Positions 42,084-49,058 of a stretch of 49,058 nt of DNA are shown one piece after another. Source of the DNA: a bacterium (lineage in GTDB: Bacteria > Thermodesulfobiota > Thermodesulfobiia > Thermodesulfobiales > Thermodesulfobiaceae); contig JAJXTU010000005.1 of the NCBI GenBank assembly GCA_021783475.1, positions 1 through 49,058 of the forward strand, given 5' to 3'. Numbering within the stretch: the stretch's first letter is position 1; the number at the start of each line of letters is the position of its first letter. Position numbers and translations under genes: made by a program. A model generated the notes under the pieces. It had not been told where the DNA came from. It was given only the letters and a program-made list of their open reading frames with translations, and searched no databases.

Positions 42084-42821
42084 GTGTATCTAGACTATCA
42101 GGGCAGGTTCTATGTACAGGATTTAAAAACCGATTTAGAGCCTACTTTTATAAATATTGAAGATTCGAAGATTTTAATTCTCTCTAAAAAGAAATTTTCG
42201 GAAGCGCAGGGGATTGTGTCTCAACTTAGAGAGGATATTATTAGACATATTGAAAAAGAGAAATTCTTTAGAAATTCTTTGGTTGCATTAGAAAACACTG
42301 CAGATGAACCCTATATTGTTAGGATTATGAAAAAATATTCACAAATTATGAAGGTTGGGCCTATGGCATGTGTGGCAGGAGCTGTGTCTCAGATTCTTGG
42401 CGAGAGACTTTTTAACTATGACGATATAATAGTTGAAAATGGCGGGGATATATTCCTTTACAAGAAGGGTGCTGTAAGTATAAGAGTGTATACTGACGAC
42501 GAGGTTTTTAAGGACAGGCTGCTGATAAGCATAGGTGATATCAAAGAGCCAATAGGGATTGCAACTTCTTCTGCGACAATCGGTCCTTCTCTATCTTTTG
42601 GCAGAACATCTGCAACCATAGTTATTAGTAACAATTGTGCGCTTTCAGACGCAGCTGCTACAAGGATCGCAAACGAAGTAAGAACCTCTAAAGATCTAAA
42701 AAGAGTTTTGGATAAATACAAAAGGATAATATATGATTTTGATATACCGATCACAGGAGTCCTGTGTGTTATTGATTCAAATATGGCTGCATTCGGAAAG
42801 ATAAAAGTCAGCTTTGGATAA
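42084..42821 (+). CDS. UPF0280 (ApbE-like) family protein
   Basis: 245 residues. The core MKVGPMACVAGAVSQILGERL, VENGGDIFLY and IGIATSSATIGPSLSFG match UPF0280/COG2122, a family related in fold to the flavin transferase ApbE and common in methanogens and anaerobes. Its reaction is unknown. GTG 42084 has no clear SD and is 13 nt after the YchF-like stop, so it relies on coupling. It has no signal peptide, unlike most ApbE proteins. Confidence 0.82.
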   Translation: MYLDYQGRFYVQDLKTDLEPTFINIEDSKILILSKKKFSEAQGIVSQLREDIIRHIEKEKFFRNSLVALENTADEPYIVRIMKKYSQIMKVGPMACVAGAVSQILGERLFNYDDIIVENGGDIFLYKKGAVSIRVYTDDEVFKDRLLISIGDIKEPIGIATSSATIGPSLSFGRTSATIVISNNCALSDAAATRIANEVRTSKDLKRVLDKYKRIIYDFDIPITGVLCVIDSNMAAFGKIKVSFG

Positions 42822-42873
42822 GTTTGAGAGATTGTTCTAACGATTTCTTCTATTCACTCTTTCTTCGTAACTG

Positions 42874-42882
42874 TGTTATAAT
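42874..42882 (+). promoter_or_regulatory. Extended -10 promoter for tRNA-Ser
   Basis: TG-T-TATAAT at 42874-42882, a perfect extended -10, with a weak TTCACT 18 bp upstream. RNA would start about 6-7 nt before the mature tRNA. Confidence 0.65.
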
Positions 42883-42895
42883 GTGTTTGCTTTTT

Positions 42896-42989
<94 letters not shown>

Positions 42990-42994
42990 TTTTA

Positions 42995-43028
42995 TCCCTG
43001 CCCACACAGAGGGCAAAACCCATAGGGA
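42995..43028 (+). promoter_or_regulatory. Candidate structured leader of rpsF that covers the ribosome site
   Basis: An outer stem TCCCT (42995-42999) pairs with AGGGA (43024-43028), enclosing a hairpin GCCC-ACACAGA-GGGC (43000-43014) and an unpaired AAAACCCAT. The outer 3' strand is half of the rpsF SD AGGGAGGTG, so folding would hide it. S6:S18-binding leader RNAs are known in this position in other bacteria, but I do not see their CCG element clearly. Confidence 0.45.
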
Positions 43029-43037
43029 GGTGTTTTG

Positions 43038-43415
43038 TTGATAAATTCAAAGTTTTATGAACTAGTAATTCTCTTCAACCCAAATGCGGAAGAGGAAAAG
43101 ATCGATGCGTTGATGAAGCGTATTCACGATCTGATTGCAAAAAATTCCGGTGAGCTTATAAAAAGCGATAACTGGGGCAAAAAAAGATTGGCTTATACGA
43201 TTGACGACCTGCGTGAGGCTATCTATTTCTATGATGAATTTAAGTTGGTAACATCTGCGGTTTCAGAAATCGACAGAATTTTGAAGATTAATGAAATTGT
43301 GATTCGTCATATGATAGTCAAAAAACCAGATATCCTCCAAAAAGTAGTCGTGAGTGCTGACAAGGAGGATAATCAGTCAAAAAAAGGAGAGACTGATTCT
43401 GATGAGCAGATTTAA
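43038..43415 (+). CDS. rpsF: 30S ribosomal protein S6
   Basis: 125 residues. The S6 fold is evident: YELVILFNPNAEEEKIDALM, the central NWGKKRLAYTIDDLREAIYFYDEF and IDRILKINEIVIRHMIVK, followed by an acidic/lysine tail. It binds 16S rRNA as a heterodimer with S18, encoded two genes on. Two TTG codons are adjacent; 43038 has the better distance to AGGGAGGTG than 43035. It begins the rpsF-ssb-rpsR-yybS-rplI-dnaG order. Confidence 0.94.
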   Translation: MINSKFYELVILFNPNAEEEKIDALMKRIHDLIAKNSGELIKSDNWGKKRLAYTIDDLREAIYFYDEFKLVTSAVSEIDRILKINEIVIRHMIVKKPDILQKVVVSADKEDNQSKKGETDSDEQI

Positions 43416-43827
43416 TAAGGTTATATTAGTAGGTAGGCTTGTTAAAGATCCAGAACTCAGATACACTGCTGATGGCATTCCTGTTGCGAGTTTGACTATT
43501 GCAGTCAATAGGATTAACAGAAAGAATTCTACCGATCAAACAAATGCAGATTTTTTCAATATAGTAGCTTGGCGCGCTACTGCTGAATTTGTCAGTAACT
43601 ATATGAGAAAAGGAGTACTATTTCTTGTAGAGGGCAGATTACAAAATAGGAGCTATGAAACCAAAGAAGGCTCTAAGAGAACTGTTACTGAGATTATTGC
43701 TGATAGCGTTCAGCTTCTGACGCCCAAGCAAGACAATTCCCAAAAGTCAGCTACTGGAGAAGAAAGCGCTGAATTAGAAGATTTTATATTTGATGATGAC
43801 TTTTCTAAGGGTGACTCTCCTTTTTAG
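43402..43827 (+). CDS. ssb: Single-stranded DNA-binding protein
   Basis: 141 residues. The OB fold starts FNKVILVGRLVKDPELRYT; FFNIVAWRATAEFVSNYMRKG and VEGRLQNRSYETKEG are standard. The acidic tail ends DDDFSKGDSPF, close to the DDDIPF-type tip that recruits repair proteins. ATG 43402, with AAAGGAGA upstream, overlaps rpsF by 14 nt. Its place between the S6 and S18 genes is conserved across many bacteria. Confidence 0.95.
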   Translation: MSRFNKVILVGRLVKDPELRYTADGIPVASLTIAVNRINRKNSTDQTNADFFNIVAWRATAEFVSNYMRKGVLFLVEGRLQNRSYETKEGSKRTVTEIIADSVQLLTPKQDNSQKSATGEESAELEDFIFDDDFSKGDSPF

Positions 43828-43860
43828 AAATTGGAGAGCGCGAACTTTAAGTAGCTACTT
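43815..43860 (+). repeat. Two inverted repeats spanning the ssb stop and ssb-rpsR gap
   Basis: CTCTCC (43815-43820) can pair with GGAGAG (43833-43838) across the ssb stop codon. A perfect 12-bp palindrome AAGTAGCTACTT follows at 43849-43860. Neither is followed by a T run, so they are not ordinary terminators. Confidence 0.35.
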
Positions 43861-43920
43861 GATTAATTTTAAATTTTATTACTTATTTTAAATTGTCTTG
43901 AAATAGAAGGAGGGTTTTAA

Positions 43921-44154
43921 TTGGCATTACAGAATACAAGAAAAAGAGTTAGACGTAAGGCTTGTTCTTTTTGTGCAGAAAAAGTTAAGTTTATTGATTA
44001 TAAAGATGTAAATCGTTTAAAGAAGTATCTAAGCGATAGAGGTAAGATTTTGCCAAAAAGGGCTACTGGAGCTTGCGCTAAGCATCAAAGGCAGCTTACT
44101 ACAGCGATAAAAAGAGCAAGAATGATCGCTCTTTTGCCATTTACTGTCGACTAA
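43921..44154 (+). CDS. rpsR: 30S ribosomal protein S18
   Basis: 77 residues. Typical core [27 protein letters not shown]. The N-terminal CSFC and the later CAKHQR form the zinc-ribbon type of S18. It pairs with S6 on the platform of the small subunit. The start is TTG 43921 with a strong GAAGGAGGG site. Confidence 0.96.
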   Translation: MALQNTRKRVRRKACSFCAEKVKFIDYKDVNRLKKYLSDRGKILPKRATGACAKHQRQLTTAIKRARMIALLPFTVD

Positions 44155-44164
44155 AAGATTAATT

Positions 44165-44233
44165 GTGAGTAGTTAGCACTTAAGCTTGTAGTAGTTTATT
44201 TGAATACATCAAGAACTATCGCTAACTACTCAC
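44165..44233 (+). promoter_or_regulatory. Long perfect hairpin between rpsR and yybS
   Basis: A 13-bp perfect inverted repeat GTGAGTAGTTAGC (44165-44177) with GCTAACTACTCAC (44221-44233) encloses 43 nt. It is followed by CTTTATTT, too few T residues for a confident terminator. It may limit read-through or direct processing between the ribosomal and membrane-protein genes. Confidence 0.6.
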
Positions 44234-44252
44234 CTTTATTTAAGGAGGTCCT

Positions 44253-45179
44253 TTGTTTAAAAAAAACTTTGATGCCATTGAGGTTTTGTTAGTATCGGCC
44301 TTAGTGGTATTTCTTGTTTTATTTGGTATTTATGTGCCAACATTAGGTTTTTTGGGGCTTCTATTGATGGCTGCACCTATTTGTGTGATCACGTATAGAA
44401 AAGGCATTTTTCAAGGCATTATTGCCCTGCTTCTATCTGGTATCATTATAGCTATTTTTCTGCCATACATAATTTCTGTAGTTTTTTGTTCAATCAATTT
44501 TTCTTTGGGCATAGTTATGGGGGCAATTTTAAAAAGAGAAAAGCCGATAAATGTTTTGCTCGGCTCTACTGCAGCTCTTGCTGGGCTATTTGCTTTAGGA
44601 GCAGCATATATTATCTTTTCTGGTCCAAAGGATCTCTTAAACAATATTTATACTAGCTTTGAATCGTTTATGGTGACTTACTATCAAGGGTCTTCGGGCG
44701 TAACGCCTGAAGAGGTTAAACAATTTGTAAAATATTTTGAAATATATCTCCCCTCTATATTGATACTGTTGTTTCTTATGTGGTCTCTGTTCCAGTATAG
44801 AGTTGTTTCTTATATTTTAAAATATCTCTATAAAATTGAAGTTACTAAGTTTGGAAATTTCAAGGATATTCACGTTCCTTATGAGCTAAGTCTCCTATTT
44901 TTGCTTACTTTAGTAGCAGCCTTTTTACCGATACCGACTGAATTTAAAAACGCTTTTTTAAACATTGAATCGATACTTACTTTTGTGTATATAGTTGCAG
45001 GGGCTTCTGTGCTCTTGTATATACTGTCAAAAAAATTGATTTTGAAAAACGCTTTTTTATCTAAAACTATAAGCATATTTATAGTTTTGTTGTTTGTAAT
45101 ATTGCCCTTTTTGAGCTTTTCGTTAGTTTTCTTTGGAGTGTTTGATTCTGTTTTTAACATTAGAAGATTTATTAGATGA
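44253..45179 (+). CDS. YybS-like membrane protein (DUF2232)
   Basis: 308 residues with about eight membrane segments. Position between rpsR and rplI and the hydrophobic profile match Bacillus YybS (DUF2232). GAILKREKPINVLLGSTAALAGLF near residue 95 and the polar PEEVKQFVKYFEIYLPSILILLF near 155 are typical in spacing. Function unknown; in Firmicutes it neighbours the c-di-AMP phosphodiesterase GdpP, which is absent here. TTG 44253 follows AAGGAGG. Confidence 0.75.
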   Translation: MFKKNFDAIEVLLVSALVVFLVLFGIYVPTLGFLGLLLMAAPICVITYRKGIFQGIIALLLSGIIIAIFLPYIISVVFCSINFSLGIVMGAILKREKPINVLLGSTAALAGLFALGAAYIIFSGPKDLLNNIYTSFESFMVTYYQGSSGVTPEEVKQFVKYFEIYLPSILILLFLMWSLFQYRVVSYILKYLYKIEVTKFGNFKDIHVPYELSLLFLLTLVAAFLPIPTEFKNAFLNIESILTFVYIVAGASVLLYILSKKLILKNAFLSKTISIFIVLLFVILPFLSFSLVFFGVFDSVFNIRRFIR

Positions 45180-45256
45180 TTTTCTCGTTTCTTTTCGCTT
45201 TCTAATTTTTGTAATATTGCCTTTGAAATTTCAATCTTGTAGGGAGGATATATAGT

Positions 45257-45715
45257 ATGGATAAGATTAAGGTATTGCTTACACAAGATATAAAGTCTCT
45301 TGGCAAGACAGGGGATATAGTCGAGGTCTCTCAGGGTTATGCAAGGAATTTTTTGTTTTTAAAAAAGATGGCAAAAGAGGCTACAAAGTCAATTATAGAC
45401 GAATATGAGACAAGAAAGATTGCAAACAAAAAGAAAGAAGATAAGAGACTGACTGATGCAAAGGCTTTGGCACAGAAGCTCTCTTCTACAAATATAGTGA
45501 TCAAGGCAAGGGTTGGCGAAAATAACAAATTTTATGGAGCTATAACCTCAAAGGATATCTCTAACAAATTAAAAGATTTAGGGTTTGAATTTGATTCAAA
45601 ACAAATAACCTTTGATGGTGCTAAGATGCCAGGAGAATATGAGGCAAAAGTGAGGGTTTATCCAGGAGTTTTTTCTGTAATTAAATTCTTGATTGAAGGT
45701 GCCTCTGATTCATAG
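45257..45715 (+). CDS. rplI: 50S ribosomal protein L9
   Basis: 152 residues. The N-terminal rRNA-binding lobe has VLLTQDIKSLGKTGDIVEVSQGYARNFL; a long charged helix (about 42-75) leads to the C-terminal lobe with KFYGAITSKDIS. Length and layout are normal. The SD AGGGAGGAT precedes ATG 45257. Confidence 0.96.
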   Translation: MDKIKVLLTQDIKSLGKTGDIVEVSQGYARNFLFLKKMAKEATKSIIDEYETRKIANKKKEDKRLTDAKALAQKLSSTNIVIKARVGENNKFYGAITSKDISNKLKDLGFEFDSKQITFDGAKMPGEYEAKVRVYPGVFSVIKFLIEGASDS

Positions 45716-45775
45716 TATCCTGTAGCTATGGAAATAATATGTTTAAATTTGATTGACCCTTTTTCGTAAAATATT

Positions 45776-47449
45776 ATGGATCTTGACTATATCAAGAAAC
45801 AGATTTCAATAACAGAGATTATTGGACATTATGTTCATTTAAAACAGCAAGGGAAGAGCCTTATCGGGCTATGTCCTTTTCACAACGAAAAAACTCCATC
45901 TTTCCATGTAAATCCCGAAAAAGGCCTTTTTTACTGTTTTGGATGTAAAACTGGCGGGGATGCTTTTGCTTTTCTTATGAAACTTGAAAATCTTACTTTC
46001 GTAGAGGCATTTAAAAAGGCTGCCTCAATTTGCGGTATTGAGATATCCTCTGAATTTGAGAGTTCTTCAAAAGACAAGGTTCTAAAGGTGCTTAGTGAGG
46101 CAGGCGAGTTTTTTAAGGAAAGTCTATGGAAAGAAATTGGAAGTGGGGCTTTGGAATATCTGCGTTCAAGGGGTTTTTCTGATGATTTTCTTAAAGAATA
46201 TGAAATAGGATTCGTTCCAGAAGATGCAGCAGATCTAGTCGAAAGGCTGAAGAAATTATCTATCTCTGAAGATATAATTTATAAATCTGCTATATTTTCA
46301 AATATAAGGGATGGTATATTGCGACTTGTTGGCAGGATTTCTTTTCCTATCAAGGATGCAGAAAATGAAATTGTGGCCTTTGGCGGAAGACTGATAACTA
46401 ATGCATTAGACTCTCCTAAATATCTAAATTATCCTGATACCGTTGTCTTCAGGAAAAAGAATACGCTATTTTTAATCGATAGGGCCTTTGAACACATAAA
46501 GAGTTCAAGAAAGGCTATACTGGTCGAGGGCTATCTTGATGCACTGATGATGCATCAGAACTCTTTTAGAAACACAGTTGCATCTCTGGGAACTAGCGCT
46601 AGTCCATCTGCCTTTAAGAGGATAGATAAGATTGTAGATAGATTAATCATTATGTATGACGCTGACGAAGCTGGTAAGATTGCTACAAATAGACTCTTAA
46701 ATATGACAGATCAATTTACTTGCAGCCTTTCTGTTGCAACTCTCCCCGATGGCTTGGATCCACATGACGTTCTTGTGAGGTCTGGTAGGACAGCTATGGA
46801 AAAAATTTTGCAAAATTATATTAGTGGTGTAGATTTCCGAGTCAATCTTATCTTTTCTGATATCTCTAATACCATTGAATCAAAAAGACAAAAATATAGA
46901 CTGGCTATTTCACAGATACAAAACCTTGGCGCAGAAGAGATCGATGAATTTGTAAAAAAGGTTAGTGAAAAACTACATATTCCACAATCAAGGATTCTGT
47001 CGGATTCAGAAAGGATATCGAAAAGAAAGATATCTGGAGAAAAGATAATTTACGGTTCTGTAAATTATCTTGATAGACATATTTTGAGAACAATCATTGA
47101 GAGATCTGATTTTTATTTTTTGCTTAAATCCTTTGATTACTCTATGCTTTTTAGTGATGATGAATTTCTGCAGGCAGCAGAAGAGATTTTTAGTAAGGAT
47201 GGATTTGATTTGGATGACAATATTTTCGAGTTGTCTGATAAAACAAAGGCTAAAATAAGCCAGGTTATCTTAGAGGACATCCCAATTATTCCAGACGATC
47301 AGTGGGAAACGATATTACAACTTGCATGGACAAGAAAAAATATGTTAATTTTAAGGGAAAATCTCTCCACCAACAAAGAAGCAATGGTTGAATTTTTAGA
47401 TCTGGCAAAAAAGGAAAAAGAACTTTCCTTAAAAATTGCAAAACATTAG
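45776..47449 (+). CDS. dnaG: DNA primase DnaG
   Basis: 557 residues. The zinc-binding domain (CPFH then CFGC) starts the protein: LIGLCPFHNEKTPSFHV, GLFYCFGCKTGGDAF. The Toprim catalytic core (about 230-330) has ILVEGYLDALMMHQ and MYDADEAG. The C-terminal DnaB-interaction region is present but divergent. It makes RNA primers for replication. An in-frame TAA 9 nt upstream fixes ATG 45776 as the earliest start, and no SD precedes it, which is unusual in this window. Confidence 0.93.
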   Translation: MDLDYIKKQISITEIIGHYVHLKQQGKSLIGLCPFHNEKTPSFHVNPEKGLFYCFGCKTGGDAFAFLMKLENLTFVEAFKKAASICGIEISSEFESSSKDKVLKVLSEAGEFFKESLWKEIGSGALEYLRSRGFSDDFLKEYEIGFVPEDAADLVERLKKLSISEDIIYKSAIFSNIRDGILRLVGRISFPIKDAENEIVAFGGRLITNALDSPKYLNYPDTVVFRKKNTLFLIDRAFEHIKSSRKAILVEGYLDALMMHQNSFRNTVASLGTSASPSAFKRIDKIVDRLIIMYDADEAGKIATNRLLNMTDQFTCSLSVATLPDGLDPHDVLVRSGRTAMEKILQNYISGVDFRVNLIFSDISNTIESKRQKYRLAISQIQNLGAEEIDEFVKKVSEKLHIPQSRILSDSERISKRKISGEKIIYGSVNYLDRHILRTIIERSDFYFLLKSFDYSMLFSDDEFLQAAEEIFSKDGFDLDDNIFELSDKTKAKISQVILEDIPIIPDDQWETILQLAWTRKNMLILRENLSTNKEAMVEFLDLAKKEKELSLKIAKH

Positions 47450-47487
47450 GGTTTGTGATATGAAATCAATTGGTGTGAAAAAATAAT

Positions 47488-47937
47488 ATGACAGAAAAAG
47501 ATGAAAATAAAGCTAATAAAGTAGTAATTAATAGCGAAGAGGAAATGACTGAGTTTGGAGCTAAAGTGGGTCAGATTCTTGAAAAGGGCGACGTTTTGCT
47601 CTTGGTAGGGGATCTGGGATCTGGCAAGACTACCTTTGTGAGAGGGATTGCTGGTACAGCCTTTAGTCCGAGCTTCACTCTCTTAAACAAGTACGATTTT
47701 AAAGACACACGAATTTATCACCTTGATTTTTATAGATTGGAAAAGCCAGATTTCGACCTTTTTATGGAGCTTGAAGAAATTGAAGATGAGATTGTTATAG
47801 TCGAATGGCCAAAATTTGATTTGCCACTATTTAAAAACGCAACGGTTTTTGAGTTTGTTTTATATGAGAATCATAGAGAGATATCTATTCATGGGAGAAG
47901 AGCTGCTGAGTATTGCAGTCTTTTCAATAAAGGTTAA
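47488..47937 (+). CDS. tsaE: tRNA threonylcarbamoyladenosine biosynthesis ATPase TsaE
   Basis: 149 residues. P-loop VGDLGSGKTTFVRGIAG near residue 41, SPSFTLLNKYDF near 60, YHLDFYRLE and IVEWP follow the TsaE pattern. It supports the TsaB-TsaD complex in making t6A37. Between the P-loop helix and SPSF the chain is about eight residues shorter than in most members. The SD is weak. It starts 38 nt after dnaG and is followed 12 nt later by tsaB. Confidence 0.88.
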   Translation: MTEKDENKANKVVINSEEEMTEFGAKVGQILEKGDVLLLVGDLGSGKTTFVRGIAGTAFSPSFTLLNKYDFKDTRIYHLDFYRLEKPDFDLFMELEEIEDEIVIVEWPKFDLPLFKNATVFEFVLYENHREISIHGRRAAEYCSLFNKG

Positions 47938-47949
47938 TCTTAAGGGACG

Positions 47950-48549
47950 GTGAAAAATATTAAATTTTTTATAGCGAATATAAATGATGAAACTTTTTTT
48001 ATGATAGATAACGGCAAAGACATTAAAAATTTCAGTTTCAAAGGACATTTATCAGATCAACTGCATCTTCGGTTTAAGCAGTTTTTAGATCTTTATAGTA
48101 TTAACATAAAAGAAATTGATTCAATGTACGTTTGTAGAGGTCCTGGCTCCTTTACTTCATTGAGAATGATCATATTGTTTGCTAAGACTCTATCTCTTTG
48201 TCTGGGCGCAAGTCTCTACTCAGCTAATGTCTTTGAAATATTTTTACCAAACATACAAGAAGAAAAATATAATATGGCTCTTCTTTCAAAAAAGAAAACC
48301 TATTATCTTGCTAACTGCTCGCGTGATAGTAAATTTTGTAACTATAGATTGGCAGAAGAGGATGAAGTTGTAACTACAAAAGGGTTCTTTATAGGGAATA
48401 GAGAGTTGAAAAATTTTGTGAATATTTCTATAAATGACATTAAAATAGTATATGATATTTTCAAGAAAGAGGATATATACAATTTCGAACCAGAATATGG
48501 GGTCGATCTCAGTGTCAAAATATGGAATCGCTCAACATTAACGTTATGA
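47950..48549 (+). CDS. tsaB: tRNA threonylcarbamoyladenosine biosynthesis protein TsaB
   Basis: 199 residues, ASKHA fold. The clearest mark is VCRGPGSFTSLRMI near residue 63 (usual form GPGSFTGLRI). The N-terminal half is well formed; the rest is divergent. TsaB scaffolds TsaD, whose gene is not in the window. GTG 47950 follows AAGGGA closely. The 3' end overlaps rimI by 28 nt. Order tsaE-tsaB-rimI is widespread in bacteria and supports the call. Confidence 0.85.
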   Translation: MKNIKFFIANINDETFFMIDNGKDIKNFSFKGHLSDQLHLRFKQFLDLYSINIKEIDSMYVCRGPGSFTSLRMIILFAKTLSLCLGASLYSANVFEIFLPNIQEEKYNMALLSKKKTYYLANCSRDSKFCNYRLAEEDEVVTTKGFFIGNRELKNFVNISINDIKIVYDIFKKEDIYNFEPEYGVDLSVKIWNRSTLTL

Positions 48550-49019
48550 ATAATGAAGATAACTCTGTTGACAAAATTGACAAATCCCAGATAAACATCT
48601 CTCCTGCATCTGAAGTCTACTGTGAGAATTTGATGGAATTTGGCAAACGTTTGCCTTCTTTCTATTCAAATATAGATTTTTTGAAAAAAGATTTACAAGA
48701 TTCGATGAAGTGCTTTTATATTGCTATTTATAACAATATGCCAGTTGGATTCGTTTCGTTTTTTAAAGTCTTTGATGAGGTTCATCTTGCATATATATAC
48801 GTTGAAGTAGGTTTTAGAAATATTGGTTTGGGCAGCAGGCTATTTAAGCATGCAGTTGAGAATTTTTCCCTTAGTGGAAAAGAAATGTGGCTTGAAGTGG
48901 AATCTACCAATACCCTTGCCTGTGCTTTTTATACAAAATTGGGTTTTAGAATTATATATAAGAGAAAAAATTATTATGGCGAGCATAAAGACGCATGGAT
49001 AATGAAGAGAGAGGCCTAA
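48522..49019 (+). CDS. rimI: GNAT acetyltransferase, RimI-like
   Basis: 165 residues. A non-conserved 30-residue N-terminus precedes the GNAT fold. AYIYVEVGFRNIGLGSRLFKHAVE contains the acetyl-CoA loop (family Q/RxxGxG/A, here RNIGLG), and EVESTNTLACAFYTKLGFRIIYKRKNYY is the typical RimI end. RimI acetylates the N-terminus of ribosomal S18 in E. coli; the rpsR gene is only 4.4 kb upstream. The start within tsaB indicates coupling. Confidence 0.82.
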   Translation: MESLNINVMNNEDNSVDKIDKSQINISPASEVYCENLMEFGKRLPSFYSNIDFLKKDLQDSMKCFYIAIYNNMPVGFVSFFKVFDEVHLAYIYVEVGFRNIGLGSRLFKHAVENFSLSGKEMWLEVESTNTLACAFYTKLGFRIIYKRKNYYGEHKDAWIMKREA

Positions 49020-49058
49020 GATTTACTTTGATATGGCTGATATGACAGGTTTCTGTAG
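49020..49058. other. Right-edge remainder
   Basis: 39 nt after rimI. An ATG at 49034 stays open to the edge, but no SD precedes it, so nothing can be called. Confidence 0.3.

Noticed and set aside
45753-45772. TTGACC and TAAAAT before dnaG as a promoter
   Set aside because: The spacing is only 8 bp and the -10 would put the RNA start downstream of the ATG.

Overview
The window is a gene-dense, low-GC bacterial chromosome segment with about 44 protein genes and three tRNAs; no insertion sequence, phage gene or CRISPR array is visible. Gene content points to an anaerobic, probably thermophilic bacterium: selenocysteine machinery, formate-dehydrogenase maturation, the futalosine route to menaquinone, a ferredoxin-linked homocysteine system and an archaeal-type ATP-dependent DNA ligase. 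Thermodesulfobium or a relative is my best guess, but that rests on recall of gene content and not on a search. TTG and GTG starts behind good Shine-Dalgarno (SD) sequences are unusually common.

Layout. 1-1.7 kb: end of a homocysteine-biosynthesis gene with its NIL/ferredoxin partner, tRNA-Gln, and a PfkB-type sugar-phosphate kinase. 1.75-6.0 kb: tRNA-Sec, selB, tatC, a mobA-fdhD fusion and tatA. These fit one job: making a selenocysteine- and molybdopterin-containing formate dehydrogenase and exporting it by Tat. 6.0-12 kb: purine permease (minus strand), typA, alr, and a single-gene amino-acid-binding lipoprotein with its own promoter and terminator. 12-14.3 kb: two tandem HD-GYP-type proteins. 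14.4-20.3 kb: glmU-prs, a LysR regulator, and dnaX-ybaB-recR; dnaX carries a candidate -1 frameshift signal.

20.4-32.5 kb is the most unusual part. A membrane SH3 protein, a GT4 glycosyltransferase and a GH130 phosphorylase lie on the plus strand. They are followed by a minus-strand block (DUF488, tetR, mqnD, mqnE, mqnA, mqnC), then a second GH130 and a large GT4 fused to a probable (alpha/alpha) barrel, then coaX. The two GT4/GH130 pairs look like synthesis and phosphorolysis of an intracellular beta-mannoside polymer or oligosaccharide. The tetR gene heads the menaquinone genes and has a palindromic operator beside its promoter.

32.6-42.8 kb: an EF-G paralogue lacking the catalytic His, the DNA ligase, a class V aminotransferase, a multidomain sensor HD-GYP protein, a secreted protein, a YchF-like protein with a decayed G domain, and a UPF0280 protein. 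42.9-49 kb: tRNA-Ser, then rpsF-ssb-rpsR-yybS-rplI-dnaG (Bacillus-like order) with structured RNA around the ribosomal genes, then tsaE-tsaB-rimI.
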